Origin: Isoetes taiwanensis
Lineage: Eukaryota; Streptophyta; Lycopodiopsida; Isoetales; Isoetaceae
Assembly (NCBI GenBank): GCA_021234155.1
Contig: JAJEKV010000020.1
Span: 21,126,018 to 21,190,017, forward strand
DNA: 64,000 nt
Reading direction: 5' to 3'
Shown piece by piece: positions 9,353 through 20,560 of the stretch (its first letter is position 1; every line of letters begins with the position of its first letter). The translations under genes and the position numbers were made by a program. Below the pieces are notes generated by a model. It saw only the letters and a list, made by a program, of their open reading frames with translations, was not told the origin of the DNA and ran no database searches.

Positions 9353-12300
9353 CTATAGTATTTACAAATCATGAATATGGGAGAAGTCAATCGCTCCAAT
9401 TTTGATGATTTAAATCAAATGACAGTATGCAAATAAGAGCTCCTACATGCAAGATCAATAAGATCAAAATGCGACAAGTATGTTACTCATTCATTCTCTT
9501 TATTTTTCTTAGACAGAAGCAGTGCGGAGGCATTTGACATGCCCGAAATCTCAGCAAAACAAGCATTCCCGTATATAAACTGCAACCGATCATCAAACCC
9601 ACGGTGATGCCCCACGGTGATACCCGGAATGGAAGAAACTGGACACCAACCACAATGACCCCAAATCATGGCAGGGGCAAACCTCTGTCAATGCACCGCC
9701 CACTGCCAAGCCTAATGCAGTTCAAAAGCCAGAAAATACCTAGGTTAATCCCGGATTCCGCGAAGGGGAAAAAAACTTCAACTATTGCTATCAACCCTAG
9801 GATATGGTCAGCATTGCACAGATGCTATAACTGGAAACACCGTTCAAGAATTGACATGAGAGGGCCTTGTTATCTATCCCACTAGAACTTTTGACGTTTT
9901 AAGGCAGGAGAAGATGCAGGAACCAATCTCAGTCCAACATCAGTACCAGTAAATGCATCTTCAAACTGAGGAACATAGAACAGATCACCTTGTTTTGTTT
10001 CTGCTTTAGCGAGCAAATAAAGATCTAACCTGCAAAAGAGTGGCAGAAGTTATAATGGGTTTCTTGCTGGATGTACTTTTGCTTCCTTTCAGTGCACTTG
10101 CATTTCTTCAAAGCAATGTCCATTCGCTTATAATTCAAGCACATATATTTACTTGAATCAATTTTCTGTAAACGAATCCTGTTAGAAGCACAATTCTTAA
10201 ATCTGTGCCTGAGATTCAAACATGCTTGATATTAGGTCAGGCCTGGAAGCATGATCCGTGCATCACATTATTTTGCTGTTTTGGAGGTTCTATTTGCAAG
10301 CAAGTTTTCCTATCTGTATAATTATTGTTCTTAGCCCATAAGTCAATTGTCTAGAACCTTATCAGAAAGCATATCATGAAAAACTTACATGATGTTCAGG
10401 AATTTCCGAGCCATTAAACAATAAAGGTGCCCTTTCTTTGGCAGTTTGGTACGTCCTCTGCTTCAAACAACACTATAAGGTCATTTGATTAGCAAGTGCA
10501 CCGTACCTTGTGGCGTTATGATGAAAAGGAAGGAAATATGTGTCGTGTCACAAATGCTACCAGTCATAGAGTTTGCAAGAACAAAACCAATATGGAGAAC
10601 TCATTTCTGTTATACAGACAGATGAACCACAACATTTATAAAAAACCTCCTATCAAGCAATTTAATTTTTTTAAAGGTTAGAGCAACGGTGTTGTCCCCA
10701 ATTAACATGCTTAGCCCTTCCAACCTCGATTTCCAACTGGTCAGAAGACACCATGAACTGTCCCACTGAAATAGTTACTTCTGATGAATTCAATCTTGTC
10801 TATGAAATGCTGTACCCAATGGCATGCCAGAGAATTAGTGAAAGCACCAGCAAGCAACCTAATGTGCTGCCAACTTATACCCTATCAAAGGTGCTTTGAT
10901 TTGCACAAAAGGAGGTTAGCAATGTCACCAAGGAAAGCATCTGTCAGTAAGATATATAATTGGTAAGCCGACTGCCTTTGAAATTGCCATCCGATGGCGA
11001 GAATTGGTGAAAAAAGACCGCAACCCGTGGCGTGGTGAAGAGTGGTGCCAACTACTTATACCCTACTTGAGGTGCTTTGTTGTCATTACAAAAGATGGGA
11101 ACGATGCATAAATCTATTCACTTGTGGCAGTTGAGAGAATGCAAATTCAGTTCGTATTTGCTGTCCAGATGGATTCCAGGAGAACATCTTGGGAGACGGT
11201 TTGGATATACAGGACCATTCAATACAAATGCGATTCATAAACAACTAATATAATAAAATGTCATCTAAAGACATAGATCAAAATAAAAGATAGAGATGTT
11301 GAAACTAAGATCCTTGTCTAGCAGCTAGAGCAAAATGTGAAGTGATACCATTTTACTCCTTTGGAGACCTCACTAGAAATGCCTGTAAGTTCATGTTGCT
11401 AGGGGACTTTTAGCAGTTGGCATTTGCGTTTCAAGAGATGAGATGATAGACATTCTGCTAGGGCTGCTGGATTTAGGTGTGCATAGCAGAGTCAATATAA
11501 CCGTACGTAGCGAAGTCAATATAACCTACAAGAGAGTTATTGCCATTGGAGAGAGTATTGGAGAAAGTATTGGAGAAGCATAGCCCTGTATCTGTGTCTG
11601 TTGTAAAGCCAATGCCAAGAACAGACTAGAGAATGAAGAATACTTATTCAGGTATAATAATAGATAAACTTTAATAATCAACTCTAATGGAGAAATTATT
11701 CAGCTATAAGCAGCTTACATGTTATTGTAGCAAAGGCAGGTGCAGATTCTCCACAGCCTTGGCTTTTGTTCTACAATATCGTGCAAACAGAAAGGAAATG
11801 AAAAATGAGATGCAAAAAGTGCAAAATTTAAAACCCTTTACACATAGCAAGTAATGCTAGCAAGTCAGATCATGTGCAGGCATTGGCTTGTGGATAAGAG
11901 TATTTTGGCTTGTCTAAGACATACAGTCAATGCAAATAATTTAGCAGTCTCCTCTCCTGCTGTACATAGATGCAGACTTAGTGCTTGCCAAGCTATCTTC
12001 CTTTCCCATGCCACTATAAAGTGTGGAGATCTACATCTGATCCTTATAGCAAAAAATAATCTTCCATTATGGTTATATATTGTACATGATCAGCAGGCCC
12101 ACATCACTTTGATAAGCACATGCCAAGGGTGAACGGGGCTGATACTCCAAATTCATTTCCCCCTCCATCCTCCCATTTCCATAGGAGGCCAATGCCATTT
12201 GGTCCTCAATATCAATCTTCAGGTGGCTCAAGGATGCTAGTGCATCCACAAAGTAGTAGTTACACTACCAATAGGCATGTCACACACTTTGGATGCAGAA

Positions 12301-12732
12301 CCTGCATCCTATATAATAGTAGTTACACAAAGCCTTGGTACTAGAACAACGTTCGAGCAACAAGGCAATTTTGGGCACATCAATGAAGCCATTTGTTTTG
12401 AAACAGGAAACAATACAGTTAACATACCGCTAGCTGGATCGTATGCGCGTGACAACCGAAGTTTTTTGGTGAGGTTTTTTGAGCTTGCTTACAGATAGGT
12501 CCTGGAGATAGAATATCTGCGATTGTCTAAGAGATCTAGTGCCATTATCTTTCTAGGCCATCTTAACAGAAATTTTCAGGCAATAATTACCATGACAAAA
12601 CACAACGGGTTTTCTATCGCTTGGTATCAAAACATAAAAGCCTGTGGCACACACAGAATGCAAGATTGGAGCTTCGTCTGTCTTGTCTGTCTTCCCAGTT
12701 AGCCAGTTCAAGCATCCCTGACCCACAACGCA
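9353..12732. other. Intergenic, no gene supported
   Basis: Several short frames exist but none has a recognisable family or convincing exon borders. A frame at 9487-9669 (minus) ends LLLSKKNKEN, which could be a diverged upstream GAD exon (usual LLxKKNKETGW), but the rest does not match. Sequence at 11480-11620 has short repeats (GTCAATATAACC twice; GAGAGTATTGGAGAAAG). Confidence 0.4.
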
Positions 12733-12864
12733 GGTGACCGAGAATTTACAGGGAAGAATAGATTTGTAGCAGTCACCAGCATATCCTAGGGATATTCTAG
12801 CATATACCTAGGATATGCCAATTACCCACATAAACAAGGGTTTGCCCCCCTAGGGGCAACCCAA
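12733..12864 (+). repeat. Left copy of a hairpin-rich inverted repeat
   Basis: This sequence recurs in inverted orientation at 40008-40138. From 'agcagtcaccagc' to 'ggggcaacccaa' the two copies are almost identical; the outer 35 bp are more diverged. Each copy contains two self-complementary hairpins: GCATATCCTAGG with CCTAGGATATGC, and GGGTTTGCCCC with GGGGCAACCC. It lies about 1.2 kb upstream of the recombinase start codon. Confidence 0.85.
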
Positions 12865-13030
12865 AAATGGGTAAAAACAGTTGGTTTTTTTTGGATGTTT
12901 AGTTGAGGCACCGAGAAGATAGTCTGACATTGAAGTGCTAGGTAATCGGCCGGATCGAGGGGTTTTCGGCCGGTAAACTGGCAGGTGGCACCGTCGCGAG
13001 CGGTTGGGGTTTCCGGCCGGCTACCCAGTG

Positions 13031-13055
13031 TGAACCGCCACTTCAGCAAAATTTC
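13031..13055 (+). repeat. Left 25-bp inverted repeat of the recombinase element
   Basis: TGAACCGCCACTTCAG followed by CAAAATTTC is the inverse of 16651-16675 with three mismatches in 25 bases. Confidence 0.8.
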
Positions 13056-13299
13056 GTTGACGTGGCGGACGTTTAATTTTTTTTCCTCTGTTATCTTCTT
13101 CCCCCTTTTTTCCTCTGCGGCAATGGAGGGCGTCGGAAGTTTTGGCGATGGTGCTGCATGTAATTTTGAGGCGCTGCATGTGTTTTGTTGAGGCGCTGCA
13201 GGAAATTTTAGGTTTGTGTAGCTATGGTGTATGGCAGGGGTTGATTTTGTCACTTTTTGTCGATTTTTGGCGACGTTTTTGAAGTTTACTGTCGATTTT

Positions 13300-13851
13300 G
13301 TGAGGTTCTTGGCGACTTTGGACGCTTTAGCTGATGCATTTATGATTTCTTGTCGACTTTGGAGCTCTGAAGTTGCTCAGTTAGAAGTTTTTGCTCAGTT
13401 ACAAGTTTTTGCTCAGTTACAAGTTCTTGACGACTTTGAAGGTTCTTGCTGGCTTAGGAGGTCTGAGCTTGCTGGATTTATGACATCTGAGGTGTTGCAT
13501 TTACTAGTTTTTTAAGATTTTGGAAGTTTTTCGCGAGTTTGGAGTTCAGAGCTGTTGCAAGTACAAGTTCAGACTTGTTGTTGAGCTTCTTGGCAACTTT
13601 GAAGGCCTTAGCTGCTGCATTTACGACTTCTTGTCGAGTTTGCAGATCTGAACTTGCTGTTTGCTGAGTTCCGAGATTTTGCGGAGGATTTTCGAGATTC
13701 TTGACGACTTTGGAGGTTGTTGCCGAGTTAGAAGGTCTGAGGTTGCTACATTTATGAGATTTGAGCTCCTGCATTTACCATTTTTTGAAAATTTCTTAAG
13801 TGCTGGACGAGTTTGGAGTTCGGAGGTACTGCATGTACAAGTTCAGACTTG
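13300..13851. repeat. Tandem duplication, about 274 bp, in the recombinase leader
   Basis: The block with 'gcatttatgatttcttgtcg', 'gcgagtttggagttcagagc' and 'acaagttcagacttg' recurs about 272-276 bp later (second set at about 13608, 13810 and 13837). The end 'gtacaagttcagacttg' appears at about 13560 and 13838. Confidence 0.75.
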
Positions 13852-14047
13852 ATTTTGAGGGATTTACAAAAGGTAAGTTCAATGTCTTTAAAGTTTATGG
13901 TTCAATGTCTTTCATTTACTCATATATTTTATTTTCTTGCAGGTTTTACCAGCTCGAAGTTTAATCATCAATAGGTATGCATTGCTGTTGCATGCAGTGA
14001 ATCTAGCCTTGTAAAGCTATAAACTAACTTTTAATGTTTTGTTGCAG

Positions 14048-16260
14048 ATTTGTTGGAAAATTTTAAGAATGGCAGAATCAAGGTTCATGCTGCTACTTCT
14101 TTGTTCTTTCCTTGTAATTCAGGTTACTGATTCTTGTGTGAGTATCAGTCCTTCATTCTCTTTAGGAGATGAGTTACTCTTGGATGATACTACACTTGAA
14201 GGTGAAACTATCTGTGCTGATCACTTAATTGAGACGACAAATCCTGCAGCTGTAGAAAGTTTCATAAAAGGTTGAACATTTGCCATGGTTTAATGAAGTT
14301 TTTATTGAAAAACCAGATTCAAGTAAGGGTAAGTCCAAAGAGTTTGCTGATTTGGATGAACAAATGTTAGATGAAGTAGACAAGGGTGGGAAGGATAGAT
14401 CAAGCAAACAGAATAACTGGGCAAGGAGGAAATTTGATGCTTGGCAAAAATTTGTCAAGGGTGACAGTCAAGTTCCACAGATTGAACTATCAATTCCACT
14501 TGAGGATATACCTCACGTTGAGTTGAATGAGATGCTAGTGGGATTTCTACTGCAGGTCAAAAAAAAAGATGGTACAATGTTTCCTGCTGGCAGGTATTGT
14601 TTATACCCTTTTATCTAGTTTTTTTTTTGTCTTTATTTAACTGTTTGTTATTGCAGTTTAAATTGCTTGCTAAAGGCAGTAGGTAGGATTGTGCGCAAGA
14701 GACAGAAAGCAAAGATGTCGGTGACTGGGGTAAGAGTAGAAGGGTTTAATATTCTAAGGGATCCGTTGTTTGTCAGATCTAGGCTGGCATTCGTGACAGT
14801 CGCTGACATTTCCAGAAAGGCTGGTATCGGGGCAAAACGTAAGAAGGCGCAAGCGATTCCGTATAATTGTGAAAAAGAGCAGACCTGGATTATAAGATTG
14901 AGACTCCTCGAGGTGTTCAGAGACGTTTGTGCTTTTACCTGTATTCTAGATTTGCCATTAGGGGAGCTGGTGAGTTATACGAAGTCAAGGATGTTGACTT
15001 GATGCTTGAATCTGATGGTAAATCAGAGTATGTGATGTATAACGAGAGAACTAGCAAAACATGGGGAACATCTGTGACAAGGTACGATCCAAGCCACTTT
15101 AGACCTGCTATTTGGAGCTTCGATGAAGACTTTCTGCTTACATATAAGCAGTACATTCGACATCTTCCTCCTAAGGAGAATGCTGCACCAAGGGCATTAT
15201 TCTTGCAGCTAATTTCCAACTATAAACCTGGGGTAAGTTTAATTTTATTGCTTTTGAGTTTTATTTGTTTGTTTAATTTTTTGTTTTTATTGTTTCAGTC
15301 TTGGTACAGTAAAGGTAGAGTTGGCGAGAAGGGTATTTCTAAGTGGATTAAAGAAATGGGTGCATTCCTTAACGTTGATATCTGCAATAAGAGTGGTCGC
15401 GTTTCTACTGTTACACGTATCTCGATGGCTGGGGTTCCTCCATAAATTGGAAAGCTAATTACAGAGCATAGGAACACAGAGTCGTACGAAAAGTATGTGA
15501 ATGTCTTTCTTTGTTTGTTTATTTATTTTATTTACTAAATTTTGTGTGTTTACTGTTGCAGGTATGATCGAAGCAAGGATATTCAAATCAATGCTGCTAT
15601 GAGTGTGAATAGCAAGCCGTACAATGATGACGACAGTTTGAGGTTATATTCAGACGTGGTTACTGAGATGATAAAAATGAAGGAAAACTCAATGCTTGGT
15701 TCACATTCGCTAAGTGCTTGGTTTCTCCAGATACTCCTGCTCTAGACGTTCTTGCTACAGGTAACTTTAGTATAGTTTTTCTTTTATGTGAAATTATTGA
15801 AGATGTTAGGTTGTTGTAGGTCATGTTGGTTCTTCCACTGATCATGGATTGACTGCAAGTAACCTGTCAAATGATCCTATGCCTAGTGATCATGTGCCTA
15901 ATGGTGTTGCTATTGAAGATAGGGATATGGTTCAGGCTGCCAAAGTTGAAAACACTCTCGAATATAAAGGTTTGATTGATTATGAGATGTTTGATAATTT
16001 TCTCAAGTCAAATAAATATCTCGAGAAGTACTTCCCTCCGAGTATTGATGTTAAAAATATTGGTAAGTTTTTTCTTTATTGTTTATTGTTAAATTTTCAA
16101 ATCTTGTTGCTTATTTCAGATTATTGCAATTGCAGGTGGCCAATCTTTTATTGGTGCTACCTTCAATAACTACACTTTTCTTCAGGTTCCTGATTCAAAG
16201 TTCCTTACTTCGACAAGGGAAAACAATTTCAAGTCTGCCAAACTGATACCGTGTCTATTT
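14048..16260 (+). pseudogene. DUF3504/Crypton-like tyrosine recombinase, multi-exon, inactivated
   Basis: Tyrosine recombinases of this class cut and rejoin DNA through a catalytic Tyr. I infer leader introns 13873-13940 and 13974-14047, a start ATG at 14069, and exons 14048-14593, 14657-15232, 15299-15492, 15562-15760, 15820-16062 and 16136 to about 16260, all with GT-AG borders. An N-terminal SAM-like part (KFDAWQKFVKGD, LNEMLVGFLLQVKKKDGT, FPAGS) precedes the catalytic part: RFAIRGAGELYEVKDVDLML (first Arg), YNERTSK, KPGSWYSKGRVGEKGISKWI, then NKSGRVSTVTR (second Arg), TEHRNTESYEKYDRS (His/Arg and Tyr). A C-terminal extension of roughly 170 residues follows. Breaks: one-base shifts near 14273, 14875 and 15680, and TAA in place of a sense codon near 15443. 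The order WYS...GR...HR...Y matches Crypton and vertebrate KIAA1958/ZMYM-type domains. Confidence 0.82.
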
Positions 16261-16382
16261 CAGAAACTATGTTTCTTAAATTTCCAAACATGTTTTAGGG
16301 TTGCCTTGAAACTATTGAAACTATGCAAGTGTTTTTACACTGCAAACAATTTTTCCAGGCATTGCAATGTCTGTAATTTTGG

Positions 16383-16515
16383 TATCCAATGAATCCAGTA
16401 ATTTTGTAATCCAGTGAATCCAGTGAATTTTGTATCCAGTGAATCCAGTGAATTTTGTATCCAGTGAATCCAGTGATTTTTGTATCCAGTAATTTTGTAT
16501 TCAGTGAATAGTTAA
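16383..16515. repeat. Short tandem array, unit about 27 bp
   Basis: 'ATCCAGTGAATCCAGTGA' plus 'ATTTTGT' repeats about four times with small changes, just 3' of the recombinase gene and inside its inverted repeats. Confidence 0.85.
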
Positions 16516-16650
16516 ATAGTAAACAGTAAATTTGTCTAGGTAAACAGTTAATAGTATGATGAGGAATTTTAATGGCGGTGCTCTAAGCGGCGCCACCAAC
16601 AAGCTAGAAACCCAAAAATTACCTAAAGTAAACAAATACCAGAAAATCCA

Positions 16651-16675
16651 GGAATTTTGATGAAGTGGCGGTTTA
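16651..16675 (-). repeat. Right 25-bp inverted repeat of the recombinase element
   Basis: The reverse complement, TAAACCGCCACTTCAT then CAAAATTCC, matches the left repeat at 13031-13055. Confidence 0.8.
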
Positions 16676-16700
16676 CGGTTTATTGATTGTCAATCTACTG

Positions 16701-16990
16701 TTACGAAGAGGAATTGGTGATCCTAATCAATTGCATCATCTCTACTTTGTGTGCCCCTTTTTCATGTGTGAGGAGATGTAGGTCTGGCTTTGCCATGAGT
16801 ACATAATCTACCACACTGGATCCCCCACCCTGGTTATCTTGATGACAAGTGTAAGAGGAGGATGGCCATTGTGCCAGGCCATTGCAAATAATTAAATCAA
16901 AGATGTTGCACATTGTATTGCCTTCTGAAGCGGTGTCCTATACAGGTTGGAGCTACAACATATACTCAGGCATGATTGGACTTTCTCAGT
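16701..16990 (-). mobile_element. L1-type LINE endonuclease fragment
   Basis: A minus-strand frame reads NTMCNIFDLIICNGLAQWP, then TCHQDN and SSVVDYVLMAKPDL. This matches the end of the apurinic-like endonuclease domain of plant L1 elements (ICNG...WP...T...SVVDYV). No reverse transcriptase is next to it. It abuts the right end of the recombinase element. Confidence 0.75.
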
Positions 16991-17394
16991 TGAGTTGTAG
17001 CTGCGTGCATTGAAATTTCCTAACATCCTCATAGGTGATACTTTGGAATTGGTAGTTCATGACTGATACTTTAGAATCGGTAGTAGGGCATGTGTGTATA
17101 TATGAACTTGCACGATAGTAAATGTGAGTAAACTCCTCATGCATGGATGCCAAGTAATAGATGTGGTGAAAGTCCTCATGATGCAGATGTGGTATGGGTC
17201 CTCATGGATGTATGTGTGAGTATGCTCCTCATGTGTGATATTTTGGAATTGATAGCAAGTATGAATAAGGATATCAAGTGTTATGGTGGGCCAAAACCTC
17301 CAAGCCCAGGAATAATATCAAAGATGTCCAAACCGAGGCGAGTCCCGGAGGCCGAGGCACGGTGCAAAAAAAAGGGGTCCGGCCATCCAAATTT

Positions 17395-17545
17395 TTGTTT
17401 AACGTCCATACTAGACTAATCTTGTACAGACTAGCTAGCTTATCCCACTGCCCCGCGACAGCCAAAGTGGAGGACACATATAGGCTTTTAAGTTCTACCA
17501 TGTCGGGGATCATCATCGTATACCCTTAGTAACCAATTTTCAAAT
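17395..17545 (+). repeat. Isolated partial copy of the ~390-bp satellite
   Basis: Shares 'ccatactagactaatcttg', 'gcttatcccactgcc' and 'aaagtggaggacac' with the array at 18.6-20.2 kb. Confidence 0.85.
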
Positions 17546-17554
17546 ATAAATAAC

Positions 17555-18590
17555 ATTCTAGAATGGGACTCGCATGAAACCAACAAACCGCCCGACTTAG
17601 ACTTGCTTCTCATTCATCTCAACAGATTTTCTACAATGGTGGATAATGGGTAGCCGCACACATGCGAACTACCCATAAAAAATAAAGGGAAAATCCAATT
17701 ATATCATTTGGACCCCAACAAATTACAATGCTAATAGAGACTGGGCTAGTGTACCTACTGAAAGCTTATCACCGGGATTAAAAAACCCCGCCCTTTCGGG
17801 TTTTCGAGGAAAAACCCTAGTGATAAGCCTTCGGCAAGGGGCTTGGACAAACGTAAGGCATAAAAATCGCTCCCAAAACCCACGAATGGAAAAGTCGAAA
17901 CAGATGCCGCTCGCTAACTGCACGTACGCACATCACCAACAAAACAACAAGACAAAATAAACCTCCCGTGAGTGGAGGGGTTGATTCTGTAGCGTGCCAC
18001 GCGATAAAAAATACAATAACAAAGAAGGGGGAGGGTGGGTTCAAAGAGAATAAGATACTTGGCGAGAGAGAAGAGGAAGTGCCGATGAGAAGTCGGGCGA
18101 AAAACACGCCTAAAATAGTGAACTCCCAACCGTGAGCGGGCATGCGCCGCTGCATGCTTGCAAAACATGCATGCTCATCCCATTCTAGAATGGCGATCCG
18201 ATGTCTCGGATCGATGGGATTCTAGAATGGGACTCGCGATGAAACCAACAAACCGCCTAGAATACCAAAGGACTTCCTTAACAAACTAGGATCGAGGGCG
18301 AAGGTCCGCGGGATGAAGGCTAAAGGCGAGAAAGGACAAGCATGAAAGAAACGCCAAATTGGCCAAACCAAAGAGAAAAGAAGCCCCTCCCCCGCACGGA
18401 AACAATTCAAAGAGAATAAGGTGCTGGCGAGAGAGAAGAGGAAGCTAGACCGATGAGAAGTCGGGCGTAAACGCCTAAAATAGCAAACTCCCAACCAGAA
18501 CGGGCATGCGCCGCCCGCATGCATGCAAAACATGCATGCTCGTCCCATTCTAGAATGGCGATCCGATGTCTCGGATCGATGGGATTGGCA
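17555..18590. repeat. Palindrome-rich tandem duplication, about 360 bp per unit
   Basis: Blocks at about 17900-18230 and 18240-18590 share 'agaagtcgggcg', 'aacgcctaaaata', 'aaaacatgcatgct' and 'cattctagaatggcgatcc'. The shared end contains the palindromes CATTCTAGAATG and CGATCCGATGTCTCGGATCG and a GCATGC-rich stem. 'attctagaatgggactcgc' and 'gaaaccaacaaaccgcc' also occur at 17558-17598 and 18221-18258. No coding capacity seen. Confidence 0.75.
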
Positions 18591-20165
18591 AAGTTTGAAC
18601 CCATGACCAAATATACATTTATTTTGGATTACTAGGCCTATATCAACTCACCACACATCATTGGACAAAACTTTTGCCTTATATGTGCACTTTGTAGGCA
18701 GGATTTAATCCCGCCTTAGGAAGTCTAGGTCCTAGAGGCAACTCTAGGGGCATGGCTTTTTAGCCTCACCATCCTAGTGCCACCTATCATGGTCTCGTTG
18801 ATTTTTTATTACTTTGTTTAAGGTCCATACTAGACTAATCTTGTACAGACTAGTTAGCTTATCCCACTGCCTTGCAGCAGCAGCCAAGTGCCACCTAGTA
18901 TGGTCTCGTTGTTTTTTTAATACTTTGTTTAAGGTCCATACTAGACTAATGGTCTCGTTGATTTTTTATTACTTTGTTTAAGATCCATACTAGACTAATC
19001 TTGTACAGACTAGTTAGCTTATCCCACTGCCTTGCAGCAGCCAAAGTGGAGGACACGTATAGGCTTTTTAAGTTCTACCATGTCAGAGATCATCATCATA
19101 TACCCCTACTAACCAACTTAAAGTTCTACCATGTCAGAGATCATCATCATATACCCCTACTAACCAACTTAAAGATAAGAGACATTGGCAAAGTTTGAAC
19201 CCATGTTCAAGTAAAAACTTATTTTGGCATTACTAAGCCTATACCAACTCACCACACATCCGTTGAACAAAACTTTTGCCTTACATGCACACTTTGTAGG
19301 CAGGATATAATCCCACCTTAGGAAGTCTAGGTCCCAGGGGCAAATCTAGGGGCATTGCTTTTTAAGCCTCACCATCCTAGTGCCACCTATCACGGTCCTG
19401 TTGTTTTTTTTATTACTTTGTTTAAGGTCCATACTAGACTAATCTTGTACAGACTAGTTAGCTTATCCCACTGCCTTGCAGCAGCCAAAGTGGAGGACAC
19501 ATATAGGCTTTTAAGTTCTACCACGTCAGAGATCATCATCATATACCCCTAGTAACCAACTCCAAAGATAAGAGACATTGGCAAGGTTTAAACCCATGAC
19601 CAAATGAAAACTTATTTTGGCATTACTAGGCCTATACCAACTCACCACACATCCATTAAGCGAAACTTTTGCCTTACATGCACACTTTGTAGGCAGGATA
19701 TAATCCCACCTTAGGAAGTCTAGGTCCTAGGGCAACTTTAGGGGCATTGCTTTTTAAGCCTCACCATCCTAGTGACACCTACCATGGTCCCGTTGTTTTT
19801 TTATTACTTTGTGTCCATACTAGACTAGTCTTGTACAGACTAGTTAGCTTATCCCACTGTCTTGCAGCAGCCAAAGTGGAGGACACGTATAGGCTTTTAA
19901 GGTATACCATGTCGGGATCATCATTGTATACCCCTAGTAACCAACTCCCAAAGATAAGAGACATTGGTAAGGTTTGAACCCATGACCAAATGAAAATTTA
20001 TTTTGGCATTACTAGACCTATACCAACTCACGACACATCCGTTGGGCAAAACTTTTGCCCTACATGTATACTTTGTAGGCAGGATATAATCCCACCTTAG
20101 GAAGTCTAGGTTCCAGGGGCAACTCTAGGGGCAGTGTTTTTTTAAGCCTCACCATCCTAGTGCCT
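18590..20165. repeat. Satellite-like tandem array, period about 390 bp
   Basis: The landmark 'aaagataagagacattgg' occurs at about 19174, 19565 and 19952, a period of 387-392 bp. Each unit has 'tttgaacccatgacca', 'cactttgtaggcaggat', 'ttaggaagtctaggt', 'ccatactagac' and 'gccaaagtggaggacac'. The first unit (18590-19170) is rearranged with internal duplications. GGTTTGAACCCATGACC resembles a polymerase III B box, but no A box or tRNA fold was identified. Confidence 0.88.
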
Positions 20166-20249
20166 CCGTTTATTAATAATGTTATTACATTAATATAATG
20201 TGATGTTACTTCCTAGGGTACTTTTATGAATGCTCTTGTTTACGGGAGA

Positions 20250-20560
20250 AATATTTGGGGTTCCTTTGCCCTCGTCCCTCCCCCTACTTTTGCCCCTGGT
20301 CCCCTTGCCCCTCCCTTTCCACCTTTGCCCCTTTGATCCTTTTGCCCCTCCCCCTTTCTTTGCCCCTTTGCCCCTACCCCTTCCCTCCTCATTTGCCCCT
20401 TTGACGCTCCCCTTGCCCCTGCCCCGTTGTCCCTCTGAAACTTGCCCCTTCCAAACTTCCCTGCTTCTCGCAACCTCTCCCTTTCCCAACTTCTCCCCTT
20501 CCCCCCCCCCCCCCTCCTCAGGGTCTCTCTTCTCCCCTTCTCTTCTCAACTGGTTGTTCA
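20250..20560. repeat. Low-complexity pyrimidine tract (TTTGCCCC)n with poly-C
   Basis: Degenerate repeats of (T)TTGCCCCT on the plus strand, ending in a C run of about 14-16 at 20503-20518. Long open frames on both strands here are composition artefacts. Confidence 0.85.

Larger units (their letters stand above)
13031..16675 (+). mobile_element. Crypton-like (DUF3504 tyrosine recombinase) element
   Basis: A 3.65-kb segment flanked by 25-bp inverted repeats and filled by one spliced recombinase gene in plus orientation, with a tandemly duplicated leader region (13300-13851) and a short tandem array after the gene. No obvious target duplication flanks the inverted repeats. Known Cryptons usually lack long terminal inverted repeats, so the ends could be subterminal or the flanking repeats could belong to a different element. 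The element is dead: several frameshifts and one stop. Confidence 0.65.

Noticed and set aside
9487..9669. Possible further upstream GAD exon (LLLSKKNKEN)
   Set aside because: Only the last ten residues resemble GAD; the rest does not align and the exon border is uncertain.
11480..11640. Possible Copia LTR end because of CTGTTGTAAAGCC and short repeats
   Set aside because: No matching second LTR, primer site or inverted ends could be found.
12822..13253. 143-residue minus-strand frame spanning the left hairpin repeat
   Set aside because: Crosses the hairpin repeat and the recombinase element border; composition-driven and not recognisable.
13478..13774. Minus-strand frame of 98 residues rich in Ala/Lys/Asn
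   Set aside because: It lies wholly in the duplicated recombinase leader and follows its repeat structure; no family signature.
19970..19990. tRNA gene, because of GGTTTGAACCCATG
   Set aside because: No cloverleaf or A box could be built around it; the motif is part of the satellite.
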